A DNA stretch of 64,000 nt, from NCBI RefSeq assembly GCF_004320535.1, contig NZ_SIHY01000001.1:2108001-2172000 (forward strand), read 5' to 3'. Under the pieces are notes generated by a model. The model saw nothing but the letters and a program-made list of their open reading frames with translations. It was not told the DNA's origin and ran no database searches. Shown here in pieces: positions 52,774 to 60,828 of this stretch; within the stretch, counting starts at the first letter, position 1, and each line of letters begins with the position of its first letter. The position numbers and the translations under genes were made by a program. The stretch comes from Arthrobacter sp. S41 (GTDB lineage Bacteria; Actinomycetota; Actinomycetes; Actinomycetales; Micrococcaceae).

Positions 52774-54000
52774 TTAGGTGTAAAGCGAAAGTGGCTGGGA
52801 TTCTCCGCGCAGGAAGTAGGCACCAACCTCGATCTTTTTGTAGTCCACCGGGTCATGCAACGAGTGGGTGCGCACATTGCGCCAGAACAAATCCAAGCCC
52901 ACCGAGCTCGCGGCCGACGAGGATCCGGTGACCTCAAAGATGCGGTTGGCAACCTCAATAGCGGTTTCGGTGGACACCACCTTGGCCTCTGCAATCTCTA
53001 CGGCGAGCGCCGCGCGTTCGGTCTGGGTCACCTCGCCTGCCTTGGAAACTAGGGCATCAAATTTGCGCCCTAATTTTTCGGTCAACGCCGCCACCGCTGC
53101 GGTGCGCGCCTTAAGCTCTCCGATGGTGCGCTGGAAAATCGGATCTTGAGAGTAGGTTTCTGCCTGGGAGAACAGCCAAGCGTTTTTGCGTCCCAAGATG
53201 ATCCGCTTGCCACGAGCCAGTGCGCCCTCGGCAATGCCTAAGTAGAAGTTCACAAAGGCTAGCTGGATTCCCGGAGTCAGTAGCGTGGACACCGGCTCTG
53301 CGGTGACCGGACCGAGGATATCTGAGGCCTGCACCTGTACATTGTGGAACTTCAGCGAGTTTGAGGCGCTCAGTCGTTGACCTAGGTAATCCCAGTCATC
53401 AACAATTTCCAGACCTTCGCGGTCGCGCGGAATCACAAAGGCCAGCACCTCACCGGCGCGTTCACCTTCGGTGATTTCAGCATTCACAACGATGACTTCA
53501 CCAACACCGGAACCAGTGGAGAAACGCTTGCCACCGTTCAGGGTGAAGCCATCACCTTGGGGAACCAGCGTCAAGGTGGGATCAATCGGGTTGACCGAGT
53601 CGCCCCAGAGCCAGCCGCCCTCAACCGTGCGCTGCCACCACTGGCCTTGAGTTTCTGGGGCCGCGTAGAACGCAATGCCCGACTGGTTGATGTAGTGGTA
53701 GGCCAGCAACTGCCCGACCGAACCATCGGCAGCAGCAATAATGCGTACCGCTTCGAAGCCTGTTTCCCAGTGTCCTCCTGCTCCGCCAAACTCGGCAGGA
53801 ACCAGCAGATCCAATAGACCGGCTTCACGCAGCAACTTCACCTCAGCGAATGGTTGCTCGTTTTTGCGGTCACGTTCCAGTGCATCAACAGCCAGCTGGT
53901 CCGCCACGTTCTGGGCGACTTCGCGCCAGCGATCAAGCTCGGCGTCATCGGCGGTTCCGATGTAAGGGACGCGTGGTAGTTGCGTACTTAGTACAGTCAT
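52774..54000 (-). CDS. DszC/SfnB-like flavin monooxygenase (acyl-CoA dehydrogenase fold), gene 1
   Basis: The 408-residue paralogue of the next gene shows LLREAGLLDLLVPAEFGGAGGHWETGFEAVRIIAAADGSVGQLLAYHYIN, GKRFSTGSGVGEVIVVNAEI and DDWDYLGQRLSASNSLKF. ATG 54000 is selected because AGGGAG is 6 nt upstream, although the frame is open to 54165. Tandem genes of this class often serve use of organic sulfur. The leader just upstream is probably structured and may control both genes. Confidence 0.85.
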   Translation of the reverse strand: MTVLSTQLPRVPYIGTADDAELDRWREVAQNVADQLAVDALERDRKNEQPFAEVKLLREAGLLDLLVPAEFGGAGGHWETGFEAVRIIAAADGSVGQLLAYHYINQSGIAFYAAPETQGQWWQRTVEGGWLWGDSVNPIDPTLTLVPQGDGFTLNGGKRFSTGSGVGEVIVVNAEITEGERAGEVLAFVIPRDREGLEIVDDWDYLGQRLSASNSLKFHNVQVQASDILGPVTAEPVSTLLTPGIQLAFVNFYLGIAEGALARGKRIILGRKNAWLFSQAETYSQDPIFQRTIGELKARTAAVAALTEKLGRKFDALVSKAGEVTQTERAALAVEIAEAKVVSTETAIEVANRIFEVTGSSSAASSVGLDLFWRNVRTHSLHDPVDYKKIEVGAYFLRGESQPLSLYT

Positions 54001-54165
54001 CTTCGTTCTCCCTACTTGCTGCGGCGTCACGGAACCAGGTCTGTCAGCCGCTCTGGATGGTTTGTCCCTCCAGTGAAACATCGACGAACCGACGACGATA
54101 GAGCCCGCGTCACCTGCCGGAATATCGTCATGAAACGTCATGGCCCGGGCCCCCATCAGACCCAA
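54001..54165 (-). promoter_or_regulatory. Probable structured 5' leader of the DszC/SfnB-like operon
   Basis: On the minus strand the leader contains CTGGA-(GGGACAAACCA)-TCCAG (54071-54051), then GCGGC...GCCGC (54049-54019), then AGCAAG and the ribosome site. The GAGGGAC...GGC..AGCAAG arrangement recalls riboswitch cores of the S-box type, but I cannot match it to a named class. A sulfur-related ligand would fit the genes. Confidence 0.4.
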
Positions 54166-54313
54166 AAACCGTCGCCGTATTTCGGCCTATGACCTCGTGT
54201 GAATCGGCGAGTATTTGAATATCCGTGGTGAAAGTTTGGTGATGTCTTGGGTTTTGAGAAATATGACAACCGTATAGACTGAATACAAGCACACCGAGAG
54301 GCAGAGAAATTCC

Positions 54314-54679
54314 ATGGATTCATTCAGCACGCTGAGTTTGATGTTCGGTCTAGCTATCCTCGCGCTCACTGCGAGCATCTTGGCACCACGATCCGCCGAT
54401 GGGCGACTCAAGCGAAATACCATGGTGGGCATCAGAACCCGCCATACCCTCTCCAGCGATGAAGCGTGGTTAGCTGCTCACCATCACGCGGCACCGATGC
54501 TTCGCGTAACGGCCTGGACCGGATGGATCCTCTTGGTCATTGCGGCTGTTTTTAGCCTGCTGAAGATTTTCCCCGCCGCTTTTGTCGTCGCTACTGCCGG
54601 CTTTATTGCATGCCTGGCACTTCTGCTCGTCGCGGGCTTCCGGGCCAACAACGTCGCCAAGCAGTACCCAACCGCCTAG
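54314..54679 (+). CDS. SdpI/YhfL-type membrane protein
   Basis: The 121-residue protein has three helices and an SdpI-like signature, VGIRTRHTLSSDEAWLAAHHHAAP, between helix 1 and helix 2. SdpI in Bacillus gives immunity to the toxin SdpC, but the wider family is of unknown role and commonly lacks the toxin. No SdpC or SdpAB gene is near. The ribosome site (GAGGCAGAG) is acceptable. Confidence 0.85.
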   Translation: MDSFSTLSLMFGLAILALTASILAPRSADGRLKRNTMVGIRTRHTLSSDEAWLAAHHHAAPMLRVTAWTGWILLVIAAVFSLLKIFPAAFVVATAGFIACLALLLVAGFRANNVAKQYPTA

Positions 54680-54690
54680 AAGTTAAAAAC

Positions 54691-54734
54691 CGCACCGCGC
54701 CTTCAACACCAAAGGGCAATGAAGGCGCGGTGCG
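54691..54734. terminator. Bidirectional terminator
   Basis: CGCACCGCGCCTTCA pairs perfectly with TGAAGGCGCGGTGCG around a 14-nt loop, between the convergent SdpI-like gene and gntP. Confidence 0.8.
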
Positions 54735-54770
54735 TACGAAGCACTCGACAGGACCTTAGAGCAGCACGTC

Positions 54771-56132
54771 TTAAAGCAGCACAGCCCCAAGGATCCATAC
54801 CGTCACAAAGGCGGCGGTACCCTGAATCGCCGTAGCAATACTGAGGGTCTTGTACGCGGTAATCACCGGAATCCGGCTGAGCTGCGAAACCACCCAGAAG
54901 TACGAGTCGTTGGCATGCGAAACTACCATCGCACCAGCGCCTACGGCCAGAACGCTAAGCACCATGCCCAGCTGGGAATCCAGACCCAAAGATCCGAGCA
55001 TCGGCGCGACCAGCGCGGAAGTGGTCACCATGGAAACCGTGGACGATCCCTGCGCCGACTTCAGCGCCGCCGCAATCAGGAACGGCACCGCCAAGCCCAG
55101 ACCAAGACCACTGAGAGAATCCGAAAGAATCGTGGTCAGTTTTGACGCGGCCAGCACAGCACCCAATGCTGCACCAGCACCTGTAATCAACAAGATGGGC
55201 GCAGCGGTGCGCACCGACTCATGCATCTGCTCATTGAAGTCTGCGAGCTTATTGTCCCCACGCAACAACAAGGTGGCCGAAAGCAGACCGAAGATCAACG
55301 CGATCACCGGGGTTCCAATAAATGACAGAAGCTCAACAAGCGTTCCCGCACCCAAGGGTTGCGAAGGTAATTTGGCGATCGACGCCGCACAGATCAGGAT
55401 CAACGGCACCAGGATCGGCAAGAAGGCCAAAGCCGGGTGCGGCAGCTTGCCGAAGCTAGCGCGCAACTGTTCGTAGTCCAGATCAGCCAGGTCGTTTTCG
55501 TCTTCGGAAGGCAGAGGAGTCCAGGTGGACTTGTTAAACCGGCTGGCATAGGCCAGCCCGGCTAGAGCAGAAATTGCTGCCACTGGCAGACCTACCGCGA
55601 TGATCAATCCGAGGTTATCGGCGATGCCGATACTTTCGGCCGCAGCCAGTGGTCCCGGAGTTGGCGGAACCATGGTGTGCGTCGCGTAAAGACCGGTCAT
55701 CAGCGCCACCGACGTAGCCAGCGCGGAGACGCCGGTGCGCAAGGTGATGGCCTTGCGCAGCGAGTTGAGCACCACGTAGCCCGAGTCGCAGAAGACCGGA
55801 ATCGAGACGATATAGCCGATGATCGTCAGCGTCAGATTAGGGAATTTTGTTCCCAACACCTTGATTAGTGCATCCGCCATGGAGATGGCTGCGCCGGATC
55901 GTTCCAGGATGATGCCGATCATCGTGCCAAAAAGAATCACCAGGCCGATGTTGCCCATGGTGCTACCAAAAGCGGTGGTGACCGTACTGGCTACTTCAGC
56001 CAAGGGGATCGTGTAGGCAAAGGCGGCAAGAATCGCGGCGCCAATCAGGGCAAGGAAAGGGCTGACTTTCCATCGTGCGGTCACCAGCACAATGGCGACC
56101 ACAAGAATCAACAGAACAATAAGTTCGTACAC
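54771..56132 (-). CDS. gntP: GntP-family gluconate/glycerate:H+ symporter
   Basis: The 453-residue permease has about 12 helices and the GntP pattern: FGSTMGNIGLVILFGTMIGIILERSGAA, PVFCDSGYVVLN, ATHTMVPPTPGPLAAA and SHANDSYFWVVSQ. It starts at GTG 56132, with AAAGGAG 11 nt upstream. The CdaR-type regulator and glycerate kinase genes lie 0.6-4 kb to the right, so glycerate or a related sugar acid is its likely cargo rather than gluconate. Confidence 0.9.
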   Translation of the reverse strand: MYELIVLLILVVAIVLVTARWKVSPFLALIGAAILAAFAYTIPLAEVASTVTTAFGSTMGNIGLVILFGTMIGIILERSGAAISMADALIKVLGTKFPNLTLTIIGYIVSIPVFCDSGYVVLNSLRKAITLRTGVSALATSVALMTGLYATHTMVPPTPGPLAAAESIGIADNLGLIIAVGLPVAAISALAGLAYASRFNKSTWTPLPSEDENDLADLDYEQLRASFGKLPHPALAFLPILVPLILICAASIAKLPSQPLGAGTLVELLSFIGTPVIALIFGLLSATLLLRGDNKLADFNEQMHESVRTAAPILLITGAGAALGAVLAASKLTTILSDSLSGLGLGLAVPFLIAAALKSAQGSSTVSMVTTSALVAPMLGSLGLDSQLGMVLSVLAVGAGAMVVSHANDSYFWVVSQLSRIPVITAYKTLSIATAIQGTAAFVTVWILGAVLL

Positions 56133-56447
56133 GGCAGGTTGGCTCCTTTGCCAAAATTGATAGTTCGTTGCTCACCAACGCGGCTCAAGCTTTGGTTACG
56201 CGATCACACGCAGTCGAAAACATTCGGTGCGACCGTGCTTAAAGAGCAACCATTGTGCCAATACTAGGAACCAGACAAAAAATAACCTATGGGCATGTGC
56301 CCAGAATTCATAGGGATCAAGGGGTGAAATGTGTGCGCGAGATCCAAAGATCAGCTTCTCGCTGGGCGCCAACTCGTGCATCTAGTCATTTATCGAGTTG
56401 TCCCGCAAACTTGGTTCTAATAAACGCTTTTAGTTTCAGGAGACGTC
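56133..56447. other. Intergenic region upstream of gntP
   Basis: No gene is visible. It holds the palindrome-like GGGCATGTGCCC (56291-56302) flanked by CTATG and CATAG. A CdaR binding site and the gntP promoter would be expected here, but I cannot define either. Confidence 0.35.
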
Positions 56448-56708
56448 ATGGCGATCAGCGCAAGTGAAGCTCGTAAGACCCTATTCTCCTTAATCGAGCG
56501 GGTTAATGCTGATCAAGAAGCTATCGAGATCGTCTCCCGTAAGGGCAACGCGGTGCTCATGCCCGCTGACGAATACGCGGTATGGCAAGAATCCGCGTAT
56601 CTTTTTCACTCCCCGGCAAACGCTCGCCGACTACTCGATTCCTATGAGCGAGTTCGCAACGGAGTACGGACCGAGCATGAACTGGACCGTTCTGACCTTG
56701 AGGACTAA
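56448..56708 (+). CDS. Orphan Phd/YefM-type antitoxin
   Basis: The 86-residue protein has the YefM/Phd N-terminus: ISASEARKTLFSLIERVNADQEAIEIVSRKGNAVLMPADEYAVWQESAYLF. It also has an acidic C-terminal tail that would wrap a toxin. GGAG is 6 nt upstream of the ATG. YefM genes are normally followed by a YoeB toxin gene, but the 60 nt before the convergent cdaR stop hold no such gene. It may be an orphan or act with a toxin elsewhere. Confidence 0.85.
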   Translation: MAISASEARKTLFSLIERVNADQEAIEIVSRKGNAVLMPADEYAVWQESAYLFHSPANARRLLDSYERVRNGVRTEHELDRSDLED

Positions 56709-56769
56709 CGCGCCTCATACGAGTCAGGCCCGCTACCACTACTAAGGCGCTTGCCTGCAAGAACTCCGG

Positions 56770-57828
56770 CTAGAAGATTCGCAGTTCATCCAGCGCGATC
56801 CGCGCATACACAGCATGCTGCAAACGCAGCGACTCGGCGGCCTGCCGAATCTCAACACCCGTCACCTGGCCGATCCGTTCCAACCTTTGCACCAGCGTAT
56901 TGCGGTGAATATGCAAGGATTCTGCTGCCTCTGACATAGAAGATGCTGCGACGACCACCAGCAGGGTTTTGGCCTGCTCTTGGTTCAGCACCTGCGCTTT
57001 GAGGGCCAGATACTTCAGGCTCCGTGCGGGCGCGCGCGCCACAGCTACGGCGATATCCTGATTCCAGATTGCCTGATGTCCGTGTTGCGGCAGTAGCGCC
57101 GGACGAGCCACCAAAGTACGCAACACTTCGGCCTGCGCCAATAGTTCCCCTGCGTCCGAAGCCTCCGGCCCGACAAGATAGCGATCATTAGCTTTCGGGG
57201 CGTCGACTGCCTCACCACCGGCTTTCCGAAGTCGCCAGTGAGCGCCAAATAGCCCCACCCATGCGGTGCGTATCCCGTCGAGCGCAGGCTGCTCCAACTC
57301 AGGATCCTGTTCGCTGCGCGGTATCCACAGTTCAAGTTGCCATGGTGCGCGCAGCCCGTGTGTTTCTAGGGTTCGCTCGATTACTTCAGCGGCCACGTGT
57401 CCGGCGAGTAGAGCCGAAATAATGTCCCTGGCTTCGGCAGCCTTCCGAGCACTGTGCGAATGCTCGCGTTCCTGAGCGAAGAGCAACTGCACGGTTAAGG
57501 CAATCAGATCAGCCAGCGGTTCAACCTCATGTGGTGCGCCGGTCACGCCAACCACTCCGCACAACTGATCGTTCAATCGCAGCGGAAGGTTCACTCCCGG
57601 TTGGGTTCCAGCAGATTCATCAGCCTGAGTGACCCGAATGATTTCATTGCGACGGATCACCTGAACGCTGCCCTCGTGCAGCGTCCCAACCCGGGACGCA
57701 TCACTGGAAGCAATGATAATCCCGTGCGCATTCATGATGTTCACATGGCGATTGATAGTTGGGGCAATGGTGTCGACAACCTTTTGCGCTAATGCACTGG
57801 CCAGTCGAGGTTGCTCCTTTTCGCTCAT
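56770..57828 (-). CDS. cdaR: CdaR-family (sugar diacid/glycerate) transcriptional regulator
   Basis: The 352-residue protein has the sugar-diacid recognition domain first (RLASALAQKVVDTIAPTINRHVNIMNAHGIIIASSDASRVGTLHEGS, GVVGVTGAP) and a PucR-type C-terminal helix-turn-helix: AAESLHIHRNTLVQRLERIGQVTG. CdaR proteins activate garPLRK and gudPD in enterics and, in Gram-positives, glycerate or gluconate uptake genes. Here it lies between gntP and glycerate kinase, so it likely activates both in response to glycerate. Confidence 0.9.
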   Translation of the reverse strand: MSEKEQPRLASALAQKVVDTIAPTINRHVNIMNAHGIIIASSDASRVGTLHEGSVQVIRRNEIIRVTQADESAGTQPGVNLPLRLNDQLCGVVGVTGAPHEVEPLADLIALTVQLLFAQEREHSHSARKAAEARDIISALLAGHVAAEVIERTLETHGLRAPWQLELWIPRSEQDPELEQPALDGIRTAWVGLFGAHWRLRKAGGEAVDAPKANDRYLVGPEASDAGELLAQAEVLRTLVARPALLPQHGHQAIWNQDIAVAVARAPARSLKYLALKAQVLNQEQAKTLLVVVAASSMSEAAESLHIHRNTLVQRLERIGQVTGVEIRQAAESLRLQHAVYARIALDELRIF

Positions 57829-57984
57829 GGAATCATCCTAACCGTCCGCGCTCGCTCAAGGCCCGTGGGACCAATCAGGAGTCAGCCCCAAAACATAGGC
57901 ACGCTTACTGCTATGAATTACTTCACCTTGCTCGTTCACAGTGCTAGTCTCGCCATAGTCAAGTATCGCGACGAAAGGTTCACC

Positions 57985-58170
57985 ATGAGTTCGGCGATCA
58001 GTTACTTAACCGGAGGATTTTTGGTGGCGCTACTGGTGACACTGAATATGACTTGGACTCAATACCTGCACGGCATTAGTGGCCCGATCGCCGTGACGCT
58101 GAGCTTGGTTGGCTTCCTGAGCTGCCTCTACGTTGCCACTCGGGCGACACCCCAGGCGCACCAGAGCTAA
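57985..58170 (+). CDS. Small two-helix membrane protein
   Basis: A 61-residue product with two hydrophobic segments (GGFLVALLVTLNMTW and IAVTLSLVGFLSCLYVAT). ATG 57985 is chosen for AAAGG 7 nt upstream; the frame extends back to 57811 without a good site. No family is recognised. It is followed by an oxidoreductase gene after 17 nt. Confidence 0.55.
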   Translation: MSSAISYLTGGFLVALLVTLNMTWTQYLHGISGPIAVTLSLVGFLSCLYVATRATPQAHQS

Positions 58171-58187
58171 TCAGATATAACCCTGTC

Positions 58188-59030
58188 ATGGCTTCCACCC
58201 AGCACATTGCCGTCACCGGTTCGACCGGTGCGCTCGGCTCACTCGTTGTGCAAAATCTTGCCGACCTAGGCGTTGCACAACGACTCTTGGTCCGCGACCT
58301 TTCCCGCGCACCGCAACTTCCGGAAGCAACAGCCAGCACTTTCGACTATGCCAACCGTGATTTAAGCAAAGATGCACTAGCCGGCATCGAAGTGCTCTTC
58401 ATGGTCTCCGCTCCGGAGAGTGATCACCGGATGGATCTGCACAGCACTTTTATTGATGCGGCCGTAGCCGCCGGGGTGAAGCACATCGTTTATACCTCGT
58501 TTACCGCTGCGGCACCCGACGCGGAATTCACCTTGGCCCGCGAACACTACGCCACCGAAGAGTATCTGCGGGCTTCGGGACTGCGCTTCACCTTCTTGCG
58601 CGATAGCTTCTACCTAGATTTTTTGCCCGCGTTGGTAGGCGAAGATGGGGTGATCCGTGGGCCGGCCGGGACCGGACACTTCGCCCCGGTAGCCCGAGCA
58701 GATGTTGCACGCACCGCGGCAAAAATTCTCGCTTCGGCCTCCGAACATGCCAGCGCCACCTATGAGATGACCGGCCCGCAGTCCTTGAGCATGAGCGATG
58801 TCGCCCGGATTCTGAGCGAAGTGCGTGGCCAAAACATCACCTTCTACGACGAATCCATCAAAGAGGCTTACGCTTCGCGTGCCGAGTATGGAGCACCATC
58901 TTGGCAGCTGGACGCCTGGGTTAGCACCTATACGGCGATCTCCAGCACCACCATGGCCAAGGTCAGCGACCATATCGAAATCATCACCGGCACAGCACCC
59001 ATGTCTTTCGAGGACTATCTGCGCAAGTAG
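58188..59030 (+). CDS. NmrA-type NAD(P)H:quinone oxidoreductase-like protein
   Basis: The 280-residue Rossmann protein has VTGSTGALGSLVVQNLADLG at the N-terminus, LLVRDLSRAPQL, VLFMVSAPES, VYTSFTAAAPDAEFTLAREHYATEEYLRASGLRFTFLRDSFY and FAPVARADVARTAAKIL. This is the pattern of atypical SDRs related to QorB. A TATAAC box (58176-58181) ends 6 nt before the ATG and no ribosome site is seen, so it is probably leaderless. The 3' end overlaps the convergent glycerate kinase gene by 16 bp. Confidence 0.86.
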   Translation: MASTQHIAVTGSTGALGSLVVQNLADLGVAQRLLVRDLSRAPQLPEATASTFDYANRDLSKDALAGIEVLFMVSAPESDHRMDLHSTFIDAAVAAGVKHIVYTSFTAAAPDAEFTLAREHYATEEYLRASGLRFTFLRDSFYLDFLPALVGEDGVIRGPAGTGHFAPVARADVARTAAKILASASEHASATYEMTGPQSLSMSDVARILSEVRGQNITFYDESIKEAYASRAEYGAPSWQLDAWVSTYTAISSTTMAKVSDHIEIITGTAPMSFEDYLRK

Positions 59031-60196
59031 GTCCGTGCGAGACTAAACGCCGTACGCTGAACCAACCCGAGTGTATCGGCCGAAAGTTCTGCCAGACTCG
59101 CTGGCCCCGGCGCGATGGAGTATGCGGCCAGGATGCCGGAGCTTTCCAGTTCATCATCGCTGAGCTGAACGGACCCGGCCACCACGATCACATCGGCATG
59201 TTCGCCGGCTGCTTGAAGCACGCCGGAAACTACCTTGCCGTTCAGGGACTGGCTATCCAGCCTGCCTTCACCGGTGAGCACCAGGTCGGCCGAGCCTAAA
59301 ATTTCATGGGCATTCAGTACCTGTGCGACGAGCTCCCAGCCAGGAGTTAGCTCCACCGTGAAGTAGGAAGCCAAGCAGACCGCCAGCCCGCCGGCCGCAC
59401 CCATGCCTGGATCCTGACGCAAATTTCGCCCGGTGTCCGCTTCAAGGACATCGGCCAAACGCTCGAGGCCTTGATCCAGCACCTGCACGTCGTTTTTGTC
59501 AGCTCCCTTTTGCGGGCCAAAAATCGCAGCCGCGCCCTGTGCACCAAGCAATGGATTGGTCACGTCGCAAGCAATCTGCCAGCGCACTTGGGCGGCTCGT
59601 GGATCAACCCCGGAGGTATCAATCTTCGCCAGCTTGCCCAGCGCACCGCCACCTGCGGGTAATTGCTGACCCTGTTCATCCAGGAATTTGGCACCCAGCG
59701 CACTGAGCAGCCCAGTTCCGCCGTCGGTAGTGGCCGAACCGCCGAGGCACAAGATGATTTGTTGTACCCCAAGTTCAAGTGCGTGAGACACCAGCACACC
59801 TAGCCCATAGGTGCTTGTTTCAAGCGGCTTTCGTTCCACGTCGCTCACCTGTGGCAAGCCGGCGGCTTCGGCAGCTTCCACCACAGCGATCTTCTGATCT
59901 TTGGAAAGCCCAAGTCGCGAGGTGACCGGCCGACCAAGTGCGTCGGTGGTCTCTAGTGTGAGTGCTTCGGTGCCCCAGGTATCGATTAGTGCTTCTAGGG
60001 TTCCTTCGCCACCATCAGCAAAAGGAACAGCGGTGATATCAACCTTGCGCTTCAGGCTCTGCGCTCCCTTGGAAAATCCCTGCGCCAATGCAGCGGCCAC
60101 ATCGCCGGCCCGTGCACTGCCTTTAAAGGAATCGGGAACAATTGCTACCCGCAGGACGTCGTCGGCCACGGGTGCTGAATTCTGCTGAGGGTTCAT
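59015..60196 (-). CDS. glxK: Glycerate kinase
   Basis: The 393-residue enzyme phosphorylates D-glycerate. It shows the GarK/GlxK family start IVPDSFKGSARAGDVAAALAQGF, then VPFADGGEGTLEAL, LPQVSDVERKPLETSTYGLGVLVSHAL, CLGGSATTDGGTGLLSALG and LVLTGEGRLDSQSLNGKVVSGV. It lies in a block with gntP and cdaR. It also completes the gcl-glxR route encoded 47 kb away, since that pathway ends in D-glycerate. The family includes 2- and 3-phosphoglycerate producers, and the product position is not read from the sequence. Confidence 0.93.
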   Translation of the reverse strand: MNPQQNSAPVADDVLRVAIVPDSFKGSARAGDVAAALAQGFSKGAQSLKRKVDITAVPFADGGEGTLEALIDTWGTEALTLETTDALGRPVTSRLGLSKDQKIAVVEAAEAAGLPQVSDVERKPLETSTYGLGVLVSHALELGVQQIILCLGGSATTDGGTGLLSALGAKFLDEQGQQLPAGGGALGKLAKIDTSGVDPRAAQVRWQIACDVTNPLLGAQGAAAIFGPQKGADKNDVQVLDQGLERLADVLEADTGRNLRQDPGMGAAGGLAVCLASYFTVELTPGWELVAQVLNAHEILGSADLVLTGEGRLDSQSLNGKVVSGVLQAAGEHADVIVVAGSVQLSDDELESSGILAAYSIAPGPASLAELSADTLGLVQRTAFSLARTYLRR

Positions 60197-60351
60197 GCTT
60201 CCCAGCTTAGGTAGCTTGCACGCGCGAGACTATGGGCTGGTGACCGTATTTCTAGCCCATCAAACGCATCGGCTATGTGCACGGTGCCCAATCATCGCCA
60301 ATGCGAAGCTGAGCCAAAGGATCGGCACAGAAAGCGTCGTTATTGTAGAGA

Positions 60352-60423
60352 TTACCTCATTGAAGGTGCGAGTGATGATCGTAAAAGTTCCCGTTGGATA
60401 TTGCCCAACGGGAACTTTTCTTT
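60352..60423 (+). ncRNA. Copy C of the five-member short-RNA-like element
   Basis: The core (60353-60378) is identical to copies B, D and E. A -10-like TATTGT is at 60341-60346. The stem AAAAGTTCCCGTTGG (60383-60397) pairs perfectly with CCAACGGGAACTTTT (60405-60419), followed by CTTT. Confidence 0.6.
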
Positions 60424-60453
60424 AAGCTCTTTCCCCCGATACATGGGCACTGC

Positions 60454-60693
60454 GCAGTGCATGCTTATTGCATCCACAGAGTGCACCCCTAGAGTTACAA
60501 GTACCTCATTGAAGGTGCGAGTGATGACGAAGAACTGGCCCTGTCGGTCTTGCGACAGGGCCAATTCTTTGCCCTCTGCCGACAACAAAGCGGCAGCCGA
60601 CAACACCCGAAGACAATGTGCAGTCCATGCTTATTCGACGCACAGAGAGCACCCCTAGAGTAGTAAGTACCTCATTGAAGGTGCGAGTGATGA
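60454..60693 (+). repeat. Direct repeat of 74 nt holding copies D and E
   Basis: Bases 60454-60527 and 60620-60693 align without gaps at an offset of 166. They agree at about 65 of 74 positions, and the last 30 are identical. The unit covers the -35/-10 region and the core but not the hairpins. This indicates a duplication in which promoter and core were kept and the terminators diverged or were replaced. Confidence 0.75.
60501..60570 (+). ncRNA. Copy D of the five-member short-RNA-like element
   Basis: The core is at 60502-60527. TAGAGT at 60490-60495 and TTGCAT at 60468-60473 form a possible -10/-35 pair with a 16-nt spacer. The hairpin arms at 60532-60546 and 60553-60567 contain one mismatch and are followed by TTTG. 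Confidence 0.62.
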
Positions 60694-60745
60694 TCGAGAA
60701 GCCCCAGCTCTCCGGAGTATTCCGGTGGCTGGGGCTTCAAATTTA
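60667..60745 (+). ncRNA. Copy E of the five-member short-RNA-like element
   Basis: The core is at 60668-60693. TAGAGT at 60656-60661 and TTCGAC at 60634-60639 form the possible -10/-35 pair. GAAGCCCCAGC (60698-60708) pairs with GCTGGGGCTTC (60728-60738) around a loop that itself can form CCGG/CCGG, followed by AAATTTAAG. Confidence 0.6.
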
Positions 60746-60828
60746 AGTAGTAGCCTCGCCCGGTGCGGTAACTTAGATAGGTCCCCACACGATTTATGCC
60801 GTGGGACGCCTAAGTGAATGGAGTCCCG

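Noticed and set aside
56709-56769. YoeB-like toxin remnant after the antitoxin gene
   Set aside because: All three frames were read and none shows toxin-like sequence; the space is too short.
60341-60745. The repeated 26-nt cores as a CRISPR array
   Set aside because: Only three copies are clustered, the spacing is irregular (149 and 166 nt), the intervals contain promoters and terminators, and no cas genes are present.
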